A stretch of DNA of 64,000 bases, from contig NZ_JBHULY010000013.1 of the NCBI RefSeq assembly GCF_042684665.1, forward strand, positions 62,001 through 126,000. Reading direction: 5' to 3'. Both the position numbers and the translations under genes were made by a program. Position 1 is the stretch's first letter. Each line of letters begins with the position of its first letter. The notes beneath the pieces are model-generated. The model saw only the letters and a list, made by a program, of their open reading frames with translations. It ran no database searches and was not told the origin of the DNA. The DNA comes from Jejuia rubra (GTDB taxonomy: Bacteria; Bacteroidota; Bacteroidia; Flavobacteriales; Flavobacteriaceae). Of the stretch, positions 1-7,937 are shown one piece after another.

Positions 1-179
1 AGATAATCATAGACCATACTGAAGTAGATCCGTCTCTAAAAGGGCAGGGTGTTGGTTATAAATTAGTAGAAACCGCAGTAGCATATGCCCGCGAAAAAAA
101 CATTAAAATTTTACCATTATGTCCTTTTGCGAATGCTGTTTTTAAGAAAAGGAAAGAATATAGCGACGTATTATTTTAG
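1..179 (+). CDS. GNAT N-acetyltransferase, C-terminal part (cut by window edge)
   Basis: Only the last 58 codons are present; the reading frame is open from base 3 to the TAG at 177-179. The residues DHTEVDPSLKGQGVG followed by a helix and LCPF match the short stand-alone GNAT acetyltransferases (YidJ/NATD1 type), in which this stretch is the acetyl-CoA pyrophosphate loop and the last strand. The substrate is unknown. The stop lies 6 bases before the start of the MarR gene, so the two are probably co-transcribed. Confidence 0.8.
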   Translation, partial: IIIDHTEVDPSLKGQGVGYKLVETAVAYAREKNIKILPLCPFANAVFKKRKEYSDVLF

Positions 180-185
180 AAGAGC

Positions 186-623
186 ATGGGAGATTTATCC
201 AAAGACATCAACTCGACATTTGCAAATAATAGAGTGAAAGCTTTATTGAACATTATTTATACCGCAAACTGGATAACCAGCCATCAAAATGAGTTTTTTA
301 AATCGTATGGTATTTCGCCACAGCAGTATAATATTTTGAGGATTTTAAGAGGAGCGGATGAACCATTAAATGTGCAAACGATAAAAGATAGAATGTTGGA
401 ACGTTCGCCAAATGCCACAAGATTGATGGATAAACTATGCGCCAAAAATTATATAGAACGTTGCCCTTCCGCACATGATAGGCGCGTGGTTAAAATTGCC
501 ATAACAGATGAAGGTAAAACGTTTTTAGAAAACATACCAAATGATTTCAATAAGGATTTATTGAATAATTTGAGTGAAGAAGAAGCAGAGCAATTAAGTA
601 ATCTGCTGGATAAAATGCGATAA
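186..623 (+). CDS. MarR family transcriptional regulator
   Basis: 145 residues, the normal MarR length. Residues about 40-105 form the winged helix-turn-helix: a recognition region ending NATRLMDKLCAK and the wing with the family motif DRRVVKIAITDEG. The C-terminal helices are for dimerisation. Such proteins are usually dimeric repressors released by small phenolic or oxidative ligands. It follows the GNAT gene by 6 bases and precedes two pirin genes; MarR next to pirin is a recurrent bacterial pairing, so it may control the pirins, but that is inference. No operator palindrome is obvious upstream because the GNAT coding region lies there. Confidence 0.9.
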   Translation: MGDLSKDINSTFANNRVKALLNIIYTANWITSHQNEFFKSYGISPQQYNILRILRGADEPLNVQTIKDRMLERSPNATRLMDKLCAKNYIERCPSAHDRRVVKIAITDEGKTFLENIPNDFNKDLLNNLSEEEAEQLSNLLDKMR

Positions 624-624
624 A

Positions 625-644
625 ATTCCTGTGAAAACAGGAAT
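625..644 (+). terminator. Hairpin after MarR gene
   Basis: Perfect 8-bp stem closed by a GAAA tetraloop (ATTCCTGT-GAAA-ACAGGAAT), 2 bases after the MarR stop. No U-tract follows, so it may be a 3' mRNA stabiliser rather than a true terminator. Confidence 0.4.
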
Positions 645-712
645 CTCATAATCGATATATATCGCATATTTTTTTAACCAAATATTTTCCATGGAAAATA
701 AAAATTAATTTT

Positions 713-740
713 CCTGCAAGGTTTTCAAAACCTTGTAGGT
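713..740. repeat. Short palindromic intergenic repeat, copy 1
   Basis: 28-bp near-perfect palindrome with arms CCTGCAAGGTTTT and AAAACCTTGTAGG, just upstream of the first pirin gene. A second copy at 1667-1694 lies just downstream of the same gene. It looks like a mobile or REP-like palindrome. Confidence 0.75.
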
Positions 741-761
741 CTTAAAGAAAGGAGTTTTAAA

Positions 762-1631
762 ATGAAACTAAATAGTATGAAAACAGTTGGACGAAGTGAT
801 TTCGTCAACATGGGCCCAATTAGATTACGGCAACCCATACCCACCCAGGACATTGATAATATAGATCCGTTTATATTATTACATCATTACGGACCCTATG
901 AAATCAATGCAAACAGCAACCCCTTTGATTTGGGGCCACATCCGCATCGCGGGTTTGAACCTGTAACGTTTTTGGTTCAAGGGGAGCAGTTGCATCGCGA
1001 TTCCTTGGGAAACGAGAGTATAGTAAAAGCTGGAGACGTACAATGGACAACGGCCGGACGAGGTATTGTACATGCGGAAGGCCCGACTAAAGCATTTGTA
1101 GATAAAGGAGGCACCATCGAAGGGATTCAATTATGGCTGAATTTACCGGCTGAAAAGAAAATGATCGAAGCTAATTATCAACATGTTAAAAATGAAGATT
1201 TTAGGGTGGTGCGTTCGGATGATGGCAAAGTGGATGTTCAAATAATTGCAGGGGAGCTGGATGGTGTTTACGGACGTATTCAGACCCAAACTTCGGTAAA
1301 TGCCTTTATTATTGATGTTGAAGCTGATGGAAATTTTGAGGTCAACGTGCCAAACTCCCATCAATCTTTACTGTATTTATTGAAAGGTGATGTTACCGTA
1401 AATAATTCTGAGACTTTAAAATTGAATGAAAATCAATTGATACAGTTTAATCAGGATGGAGAAGGTTTTTCGATTCAAGGCAATGCGGATAGTAAACTGT
1501 TATTCCTTTCGGGCGAGCCTTTTAATGAGCCAATATCAACTTATGGGCCTTATGTAATGAACACACAAACAGAAGTGCTTGAGGCCATGAGAGATTATCA
1601 AATGGGGAAGATGGGGTTTCTAGCCCCCTAA
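762..1631 (+). CDS. Pirin family protein (bicupin)
   Basis: 289 residues, the full length of a two-domain pirin. The N-terminal cupin carries the metal-binding pattern: HPH in LGPHPHRGFEP (residues about 65-73), then a histidine in LHRDSLG and HAEGP near residue 107. Pirins bind one Fe(II) through three His and one Glu; some cleave flavonols (quercetinase) and others act as redox-sensing partners. The C-terminal cupin ends with the conserved pattern GEPFNEPI. The start at 762 follows AAAGGAG, an unusually good Shine-Dalgarno-like sequence for this genome. It is flanked on both sides by copies of a 28-bp palindrome. Confidence 0.92.
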   Translation: MKLNSMKTVGRSDFVNMGPIRLRQPIPTQDIDNIDPFILLHHYGPYEINANSNPFDLGPHPHRGFEPVTFLVQGEQLHRDSLGNESIVKAGDVQWTTAGRGIVHAEGPTKAFVDKGGTIEGIQLWLNLPAEKKMIEANYQHVKNEDFRVVRSDDGKVDVQIIAGELDGVYGRIQTQTSVNAFIIDVEADGNFEVNVPNSHQSLLYLLKGDVTVNNSETLKLNENQLIQFNQDGEGFSIQGNADSKLLFLSGEPFNEPISTYGPYVMNTQTEVLEAMRDYQMGKMGFLAP

Positions 1632-1746
1632 ACCAAGCCCCCTAACCCCCGAAGGGGGAACTATAACCTGCGAGGCTTTGAAAACCTTGTAGGTTTAAAC
1701 TAACAAGAGCAAGAGTTCCCCTCCTTGGAGGGGCTAGGGGTGGGTT
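1624..1746. repeat. Composite intergenic repeat: C-rich inverted arms around a palindrome
   Basis: A C-rich arm at about 1624-1661 (CCCCCTAAACC to GAAGGGGGAAC) and its inverted partner at about 1714-1746 (GTTCCCCTCC to GGGGTGGGTT) flank the second copy of the 28-bp palindrome at 1667-1694. No reading frame makes sense here. Related hairpin units occur at 12249-12375 and 12988-13023. Confidence 0.7.
1667..1694. repeat. Short palindromic intergenic repeat, copy 2
   Basis: 28 bp starting CCTGCGAGGC and ending AACCTTGTAGGT. It differs from copy 1 (713-740) at only a few positions. Confidence 0.7.
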
Positions 1747-1762
1747 ATAGAGCATGAGTGGC

Positions 1763-1853
1763 GCGTTAGGGATTGCAGAGGAAAGCCCACAGCCCGACGA
1801 TAGGAGGTGCGAGGACTTGGAACGGAAAGCCCGACCCCTTGTGGGTAACGCCC
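1763..1853 (+). repeat. Interspersed intergenic repeat A (GCGTTAGGGATTG...AAAGCCCGACCC)
   Basis: About 91 bp beginning GCGTTAGGGATTG and ending GGAAAGCCCGACCCC followed by GGGTAACGCCC. Copies with the same two ends but different middles lie at 6668-6750 and, inverted, at 54359-54440. An open frame beginning at 1754 runs through this element into the second pirin gene, but its translation is low-complexity and is not a real N-terminus. Confidence 0.75.
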
Positions 1854-1879
1854 AAATAATAACAATAAAATTTAAACAG

Positions 1880-2596
1880 ATGAAAACAGTAATTCACAAA
1901 GCGGATTCGAGAGGATTTGCAAATCACGGATGGTTAAAGTCGCACCACACGTTTAGTTTTGCGGGATATCAAGACCCCGAGCGCATGAATTTTGGAAAAC
2001 TACGCGTGTTGAACGACGATGTGGTACAGCCAAAAATGGGGTTTGGCACGCATCCGCACCAGAATATGGAGATTATTTCTATTCCTTTGAAAGGGGCACT
2101 GTCCCACAAAGACAGTATGGGGAATAAACGCGCAATTGAAGTGGGCGAGGTGCAGGTGATGAGTGCGGGAACAGGATTGACGCATTCGGAGTTTAACGAT
2201 AGTCAAACCGACGAAGTCAACTTTTTGCAACTTTGGATTATCCCTGAAGCCATGGGTGTGGAACCCAATTATGAGCAACGGAAGTTTGATGTGTCAAAGC
2301 GAAAAAACCAAATACAAACTGTTGTGGCACCTAAGGATAAATTGGAGGGCGATGCCTTGCCCATTAGCCAGCAGGCCTATATTTATAGGACGGAGTTGAA
2401 TGGCGATAATTCCGTGATTTTAAAGCCTAAAAATGAAAACAATGGTTTTTATGTGTTTGTTGCCGAAGGGGATGTGAACGTTTCTGGGAACGCCTTGAAT
2501 AAACGAGATGCCATTGGCGTTTGGGATACGAAAACCTTAGAGATTTCTGCCAACGATGATTCTGAAATTATTGTGATAGAAGTTCCAATGAGCTAA
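1880..2596 (+). CDS. Pirin family protein (YhhW-like bicupin)
   Basis: 238 residues from the ATG at 1880 (MKTVIHKADSRG), which is where pirin homology begins. The frame is open back to 1754, but that stretch is the intergenic repeat. Metal ligands are visible as HPH in GTHPHQNMEII, a histidine in SHKDSMGN and HSEF near residue 106, matching the YhhW/quercetinase-like pirins more than the preceding gene does. It probably acts as an Fe-dependent dioxygenase-type cupin in the cytoplasm. The two pirins are clearly diverged and are not a recent tandem duplication. A terminator follows at about 2619-2647. Confidence 0.92.
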   Translation: MKTVIHKADSRGFANHGWLKSHHTFSFAGYQDPERMNFGKLRVLNDDVVQPKMGFGTHPHQNMEIISIPLKGALSHKDSMGNKRAIEVGEVQVMSAGTGLTHSEFNDSQTDEVNFLQLWIIPEAMGVEPNYEQRKFDVSKRKNQIQTVVAPKDKLEGDALPISQQAYIYRTELNGDNSVILKPKNENNGFYVFVAEGDVNVSGNALNKRDAIGVWDTKTLEISANDDSEIIVIEVPMS

Positions 2597-2618
2597 TGGA
2601 TTACAATGGTTAATAGCG

Positions 2619-2647
2619 AAAAAGCACCGTAACGGGTGCTTTTTTTG
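2619..2647 (+). terminator. Rho-independent terminator after second pirin gene
   Basis: Stem AAAGCACC / GGTGCTTT with a short loop followed by a run of T. Confidence 0.8.
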
Positions 2648-2696
2648 TTGAAAACTACGATATTTGCTTTTCAACTAACGATTAAAAGGTGAGATT

Positions 2697-2879
2697 ATGG
2701 CGATGAATAAAAATACAGTTTTGGCTTGGGCCACGGTACTAATGATTATTATGGGCGTAGTATTGATTTTAATGGGCGCATACAGATATGACGATGTAGC
2801 CGGTTGGGGTTTTGCTACGGTTGGTATTGGTTTCTTTGCTATTGCGTGGGTGTTTAATGCTTTGAAGGGACGGGTGTAA
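2697..2879 (+). CDS. CAL67264-type small membrane protein
   Basis: 60 residues with two predicted membrane helices (about 8-27 and 38-56) separated by YRYDDVAGWG. I recognise it as the small flavobacterial membrane protein that RefSeq calls CAL67264 family, found next to EttA-type genes, as here (107 bp upstream of one). Function unknown. The start could be the ATG at 2697 or the one at 2703 (MAM or M). Confidence 0.8.
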   Translation: MAMNKNTVLAWATVLMIIMGVVLILMGAYRYDDVAGWGFATVGIGFFAIAWVFNALKGRV

Positions 2880-2986
2880 AAAATTTGGTGACTGAGGCTC
2901 TCGAAGTCACATTTAATTTCGTTGGTGGTTTCGTGAGCCTCAACCACCACAAATCGAGAGCCTCAACCACCTAAAAAACATAAAAA

Positions 2987-4678
2987 ATGAGTGACGATAA
3001 GAAAGTAATCTTCTCGATGTCTGGTGTAACAAAGACGTTTCAAAGTGCAAATACACCTGTTTTAAAAAATATTTATTTAAGTTTTTTCTACGGAGCCAAA
3101 ATTGGAATTTTGGGTCTTAATGGATCTGGTAAATCAACACTTTTAAAGATTATTGCTGGGGTAGACAAGAATTATCAGGGGGATGTAGTGTTTTCACAAG
3201 ATTATTCCGTGGGTTACTTGGAGCAGGAACCAAAATTGGATGATGAAAAAACCGTGATGGAAGTTGTCCGAGAAGGGGCTTCTGAAACTGTCGCCATTCT
3301 CGATGAATACAATAAAATCAATGAGCAATTTGGTTTAGAGGAAGTATATAGCGACCCAGACAAAATGGAAAAGCTGATGAACCGGCAAGCAGAACTTCAG
3401 GATCAAATTGATGCTTTAAACGCTTGGGAATTGGATACTAAGCTGGAAATTGCTATGGACGCTCTTAGGACTCCAGATGGTGATAAGAAAATTGGGGTGT
3501 TATCGGGTGGTGAACGTCGCCGTGTAGCACTGTGCCGGTTATTGTTGCAAGAACCGGATGTCTTGCTTTTAGATGAACCCACTAACCATTTGGATGCCGA
3601 ATCCGTGCACTGGTTGGAGCATCATTTGGCTCAATATAAAGGAACTGTGATTGCCGTAACGCACGATAGATACTTTTTAGATAACGTTGCAGGATGGATT
3701 TTAGAATTGGATAGAGGTGAAGGTATTCCTTGGAAAGGCAACTATTCCTCATGGTTGGATCAAAAATCTAAGCGAATGGCTCAAGAAGGCAAACAAGCTT
3801 CCAAACGTCAAAAAACATTAGAACGTGAGTTGGAATGGGTACGTCAAGGTGCAAAAGGGCGTCAAACCAAGCAAAAGGCACGTTTAAAGAATTACGATAA
3901 GCTATTAAGCCAAGACCAAAAGCAATTAGATGAAAAGCTGGAAATATACATTCCCAATGGTCCTCGACTGGGCACCAATGTGATTGAAGCAAAAGGTGTT
4001 GCCAAAGGTTACGATGATAAATTGTTGTATGACGATTTAAATTTCAACCTGCCCCAAGCGGGGATCGTTGGTATTATTGGACCTAATGGAGCTGGTAAGA
4101 CCACTATCTTTCGAATGATAATGGGTGATGAAACTCCTGATAAAGGTGAATTTGTAGTCGGTGATACCGCTAAAATAGCCTATGTTGACCAAAGCCATTC
4201 CAATATTGACCCAGAAAAGACTATTTGGCAAAACTTTAGTGATGAGCAGGAATTAGTGATGATGGGAGGAAAGCAGGTGAATTCTAGGGCGTATTTAAGT
4301 CGCTTTAATTTCTCAGGAAGCGAGCAAAACAAAAAGGTGAAGCTATTGTCTGGAGGTGAACGCAATCGACTCCATTTAGCAATGACCTTAAAAGAGGAAG
4401 GTAACGTATTACTTTTGGATGAGCCTACTAATGATCTTGATGTGAATACATTACGTGCGTTGGAAGAAGGTTTGGAGAATTTTGCAGGGTGTGCAGTTGT
4501 GATTAGTCACGACCGTTGGTTCTTGGATAGAATCTGTACTCATATTTTAGCTTTTGAAGGGGATTCACAAGTATATTTCTTCGAAGGTAGTTTTTCGGAT
4601 TATGAGGAAAACAAGAAAAAACGGCTTGGTGGCGATATTATGCCTAAACGAATTAAATACAAGAGATTAGTGAGATAA
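2987..4678 (+). CDS. ettA: Energy-dependent translational throttle protein EttA (ABC-F ATPase)
   Basis: 563 residues with two ABC domains and no membrane domain. Domain 1: Walker A GLNGSGKS (43-50), signature LSGGERRR (about 171-178), Walker B LLLDEPTNHLD (about 192-202). A charged inter-domain linker follows (about 250-320, rich in K/R/Q), as in ABC-F proteins. Domain 2: Walker A GPNGAGKT (about 364), signature LSGGERNR, Walker B LLLDEPTNDLD. The C-terminus PKRIKYKR is characteristic of EttA. In E. coli EttA binds the ribosomal E site and gates the first elongation step according to the ADP/ATP ratio. A strong terminator follows immediately and is shared with the convergent small gene. Confidence 0.95.
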   Translation: MSDDKKVIFSMSGVTKTFQSANTPVLKNIYLSFFYGAKIGILGLNGSGKSTLLKIIAGVDKNYQGDVVFSQDYSVGYLEQEPKLDDEKTVMEVVREGASETVAILDEYNKINEQFGLEEVYSDPDKMEKLMNRQAELQDQIDALNAWELDTKLEIAMDALRTPDGDKKIGVLSGGERRRVALCRLLLQEPDVLLLDEPTNHLDAESVHWLEHHLAQYKGTVIAVTHDRYFLDNVAGWILELDRGEGIPWKGNYSSWLDQKSKRMAQEGKQASKRQKTLERELEWVRQGAKGRQTKQKARLKNYDKLLSQDQKQLDEKLEIYIPNGPRLGTNVIEAKGVAKGYDDKLLYDDLNFNLPQAGIVGIIGPNGAGKTTIFRMIMGDETPDKGEFVVGDTAKIAYVDQSHSNIDPEKTIWQNFSDEQELVMMGGKQVNSRAYLSRFNFSGSEQNKKVKLLSGGERNRLHLAMTLKEEGNVLLLDEPTNDLDVNTLRALEEGLENFAGCAVVISHDRWFLDRICTHILAFEGDSQVYFFEGSFSDYEENKKKRLGGDIMPKRIKYKRLVR

Positions 4679-4725
4679 AAAAAGCGCCCGCACTTCGAGG
4701 ACATCAGTGACCGGGCGCTTTTTTA
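4678..4725. terminator. Bidirectional terminator between ettA and a small membrane gene
   Basis: Stem AAAGCGCCCG (4681-4690) / CGGGCGCTTT (4712-4721), with A-run on the left and T-run on the right, so it can work in both directions. Confidence 0.85.
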
Positions 4726-4965
4726 ATTGTTGTCATATAAGTGTCCTTCTCGGAAATCTTTATACGTTTTGTTGTCGTCATCACTCTGCAGTGAGCCAGT
4801 TTCACTGAGTTTGTCGTTTTCCCTCTTTAGGATATACGATTTTCTTACACCCAAAATTAGTAGTATCAAAAAAAAGACTACCACAATAGATAGAATCGTC
4901 ACGATTTGACTCTGACTAATTAATAAGGGAATTGGCTTTAGCAATAGGTAATTAATTAACATCAT
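4723..4965 (-). CDS. Small single-span membrane protein, unknown
   Basis: 80 residues: an N-terminal segment, one strong membrane helix (about 20-40, rich in V/I/L/F), then a charged cytoplasmic-looking tail with KRENDKLSETG and many D/N residues. No family recognised. It is convergent with ettA and uses the same terminator, and it has its own A/T-rich upstream region, which supports a real gene. A second Met one codon later is an alternative start. Confidence 0.6.
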   Translation of the reverse strand: MMLINYLLLKPIPLLISQSQIVTILSIVVVFFLILLILGVRKSYILKRENDKLSETGSLQSDDDNKTYKDFREGHLYDNN

Positions 4966-5279
4966 TCAATAAATTTGGGTTAATAGCATAAACAAATATA
5001 CAGTTTTTTGTTTAGTAAATCACTACATAAATGGTTAAAATTATCGATGTCCGTTACTTTTTTATAGACAAAATGCTTTTATCTTATTCGAAATAAGGTT
5101 TTTGACTTACTTTAATAAATTAAAAATCCTACATATTTATTTGTGAGATTTTAAAATTTTGTAACGTTTACATGTCAAAATATACAGATAATTTAAAGGC
5201 AAATTAAATTTCAAAAGTCATCTTTTTTAACGAAATTGCTTACCCTTAAAAATGTTCAACTTAAAACACTGCATAAACC
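4966..5279. other. 314-bp AT-rich divergent intergenic region
   Basis: Lies between the starts of the small membrane gene (left) and the coiled-coil gene (right), so it should hold both promoters. I see no convincing TAnnTTTG box with a well-spaced partner, no ORF and no strong hairpin. Confidence 0.5.
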
Positions 5280-6623
5280 ATGTCTGATGATTTTGATTTA
5301 TTAGAAACCAATTCAAATGAAAAAACTGAAAAAGTAGATGTCAATTGGGGAAAGGCCATTGATACTATGAAATCCAAATTGGCGCAGGAAGATGACCCTG
5401 AAGTGCGCCAAAAAATATTAAATGCAACGTTGGACGATGTGGTCCATATGGCTGAAAAGGATAGGACAACCCTTTTGGATGCTATCAAGGACCTAACGGA
5501 TTATCAGGATGAGGTTGGTATTTTATTCGAAAAGTTCTCTTCTTTGAATGCCGAAGAACAAAAGGTGATTGACGATGCCCAAAAAGCATTGGAGCGTGCC
5601 AAAGTAGAGTTGGAGGATGCACAAAGTAAACCAGATACTTGGTGGAATAACCTTTGGGGCCGTAAAAGCAAAATTAAAAAAGCCGAGGAAGCTTTAAAAG
5701 TGGCCGAAAAAACAAGGGCCTCCGCTGATAACAGGGCAAAGGCTATGTTCCAGGAACGCATTGAAAGTGCCGATGTACAAACGCTGTTAAAGGAACTATC
5801 TTATAAATCGCAAGCGGCGGTAACTCGGTTAAAGAACCGTGAAATAGAAATTAAAGAGGTTGAGGATAAATTGCAGGATGCCATTGTTGAGGCCACAAAA
5901 AACCACACCAAGGCCCTTGAAAAGAAAAAAGAAGTTGAGGCTAAATTGGAAGAGCAATATGCACTTTTAAAGCAGGCCAGACAGGAATTGGAGGATATTG
6001 CCGATAAGCAGTCCGCCGAATATGCCAAAGCCATTGGAAAAGTTACCGAGCTTGAGCAAAAAGTGGAAGAGCTTGAAGGCTTGAAAAATGCCTACACCAC
6101 TTTAGCGGCCAGTAAGGACAGTTTTGTACACAAACATAATTTAACTATTAAAGTATTGACATCCTTAAGAAGTAATTTACAGACGCATCGTGCAAAACTT
6201 AAGAGTGATACGGAAGAGCGTTTGAAATATTATGATGGTTACGTTGTAGCCTTAAAAGCTAGAACGGACCAAGAGTTTGCCGCCATATTGGAACATTTAG
6301 GTGTAAAAACCGATGAGCATATCGGCGAAACCCTTGCGGCGATGCATACGGCAAGTGCCAAAGCGCGTCAGGATATGATGGATAATATCCCAGTGCACGA
6401 GAAGGTGATGCAGGGCGTTTACAGTAGCTATGCAGAAGCATTGCAGGAAATCCGGGAGAAGGATATCGATATCCAAAAGAATTTTGCCGAGCGCTACGGT
6501 ATTGATATGAAGGAAATTTTTGAGGAGTATTATAAAGCTGAAGCTAATCAGCCTTCGGGTGATGATGGCGAACCGGCCGGAAAACCAAAACCTGAGGCTG
6601 GGGATGATGATTTATTGTCCTAA
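5280..6623 (+). CDS. Long coiled-coil protein, first gene of an AAA+ cluster
   Basis: 447 residues with no signal peptide or membrane helix. Residues about 75-300 are almost continuous heptad-like coiled coil rich in E, K, A and L, interrupted by WWNNLWGRKSK near residue 120. The tail (about 425-447) is acidic and Gly/Pro-rich. Homologues in flavobacteria have been labelled microtubule-binding protein, a name that only reflects coiled-coil similarity. The helical layout recalls TelA-type proteins, but I cannot show homology. It heads a same-strand series with a AAA+ ATPase, so a structural or adaptor partner of that ATPase is a reasonable inference. Confidence 0.85.
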   Translation: MSDDFDLLETNSNEKTEKVDVNWGKAIDTMKSKLAQEDDPEVRQKILNATLDDVVHMAEKDRTTLLDAIKDLTDYQDEVGILFEKFSSLNAEEQKVIDDAQKALERAKVELEDAQSKPDTWWNNLWGRKSKIKKAEEALKVAEKTRASADNRAKAMFQERIESADVQTLLKELSYKSQAAVTRLKNREIEIKEVEDKLQDAIVEATKNHTKALEKKKEVEAKLEEQYALLKQARQELEDIADKQSAEYAKAIGKVTELEQKVEELEGLKNAYTTLAASKDSFVHKHNLTIKVLTSLRSNLQTHRAKLKSDTEERLKYYDGYVVALKARTDQEFAAILEHLGVKTDEHIGETLAAMHTASAKARQDMMDNIPVHEKVMQGVYSSYAEALQEIREKDIDIQKNFAERYGIDMKEIFEEYYKAEANQPSGDDGEPAGKPKPEAGDDDLLS

Positions 6624-6667
6624 TTTTTCAAAAAATATAACGGGAATTTTAAAAAAAGATTCGGACT

Positions 6668-6750
6668 GCGTTAGGGATTGAACGGCATGTTTGAAATCCC
6701 CGACGCAGGAGGGATTGAGTAGTGAAAGCCCGACCCTTGGGGTAACGCCC
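6668..6750 (+). repeat. Interspersed intergenic repeat B
   Basis: About 83 bp, begins GCGTTAGGGATTG and ends GAAAGCCCGACCCTTGGGG then TAACGCCC. Same ends as the copy at 1763-1853, but a different middle. It sits in the 191-bp gap between the first two genes of the AAA+ cluster. Confidence 0.75.
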
Positions 6751-6814
6751 TAAATATTTTTCAAAAGATTTATTTTATTCTGTCAACTGCAACTGCTTAC
6801 TGAACACTAATTAA

Positions 6815-7879
6815 ATGTCTATAAACCAAATAGTTACACCTTTAGATTCTGCTACTTTAGATTCCAAGGCGCATTATACGTTTTACCATAAAATGGTGGA
6901 TTTTGTGTTCAAGGAGCTGATTGTTGCCGTGCAACGGGAGCAGATTTGCAATGATGCTGAGGTGGCCATGTTTAAGCAATATTGCGATTTGCTGTTGTAT
7001 TCCGTTGAGGCGATGCGTATTAAATACATGTATGACGAAGAGGATAATATGAAGGTGGATTTGACGGAATCGGGGTTTCCAAACTATTTGGAGTTTCGAT
7101 ATTTGTTTAACGATTTGGAGCTTCGGGACGATTATTTGGGGAGGTTAACACCTGTAGAGACACTGAAAGCTGAGTTTTTGGATACTTTGATGCGAAAAAA
7201 ACAGCCGGTGAAGAAAAGCAGGTTGTTTCAGGCGGCTTCGATTGTGTATTACGCTTCGGTAAACAAAAAGTACATTTTTAATCGGTTTGTCCAGGGCAAA
7301 ATTGTAAATGCTCCCCAGGAGGTGGATTCCAAATATATGACGAGCTGGAGTTTTTATGATGTGGTGCTGAACCGACCATTTATTTGCTTTATGTACTTTG
7401 ATTACGGTGGTTCTGATGTGCAGGATGCCAAACAGGAGATTTACGGCATACTGAAACATGTGGCAGACCGGAATATGAATTTGGATACGATGGCCTATGG
7501 GATTGATAAAAAATTGTCCAAGGTACACCCCAAACTAATCAAACGCTTGGATTTGGGGCCGTTGCACAATATGTTCGCTAAGGACGAAAATACGTTAACC
7601 CACATCATTTTGGATGCTATTGGCAAAAAAACCATTCCGTTGGAATCCTATGCATTATCCCTAAAAGTAACGGAAGTGGCTTCTAAAAGTGAATTTAAGG
7701 AAGGCAGTTTTTTTAACAAACAAACGTTGCAACATTGGGGCGAGGTGTTTCAACACAGATACCTTTTTGCGCCACATAGGGTCATTCAATTATTGTACAA
7801 CAAAACTCCGGACATTATGAATGGGTTGGCAAAACCGCCGATTGAGATTGCTGGAGTCGAAATTGACTTAAAGAAGTAG
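6815..7879 (+). CDS. Conserved protein of AAA+ cluster, unknown function
   Basis: 354 residues, apparently soluble, with no signal peptide or clear membrane helix. It is rich in aromatic residues (many F and Y, for example SFYDVVLNRPFICFMYFDYGG around residue 180-200). I recognise no family or catalytic motif. It lies 58 bp upstream of the AAA+ gene on the same strand, a spacing consistent with one transcript, so it is a candidate cofactor or substrate adaptor of that ATPase (inference). Confidence 0.8.
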   Translation: MSINQIVTPLDSATLDSKAHYTFYHKMVDFVFKELIVAVQREQICNDAEVAMFKQYCDLLLYSVEAMRIKYMYDEEDNMKVDLTESGFPNYLEFRYLFNDLELRDDYLGRLTPVETLKAEFLDTLMRKKQPVKKSRLFQAASIVYYASVNKKYIFNRFVQGKIVNAPQEVDSKYMTSWSFYDVVLNRPFICFMYFDYGGSDVQDAKQEIYGILKHVADRNMNLDTMAYGIDKKLSKVHPKLIKRLDLGPLHNMFAKDENTLTHIILDAIGKKTIPLESYALSLKVTEVASKSEFKEGSFFNKQTLQHWGEVFQHRYLFAPHRVIQLLYNKTPDIMNGLAKPPIEIAGVEIDLKK

Positions 7880-7937
7880 ACAGTCACAGTCTCAGTTTGC
7901 AGAAATGCCGGTCAACTTTAAACTTTTAACTTAATAC

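Noticed and set aside
1754..1879. Longer N-terminus for the second pirin gene
   Set aside because: This stretch is the interspersed repeat and its translation is low-complexity; family homology starts at the ATG at 1880.
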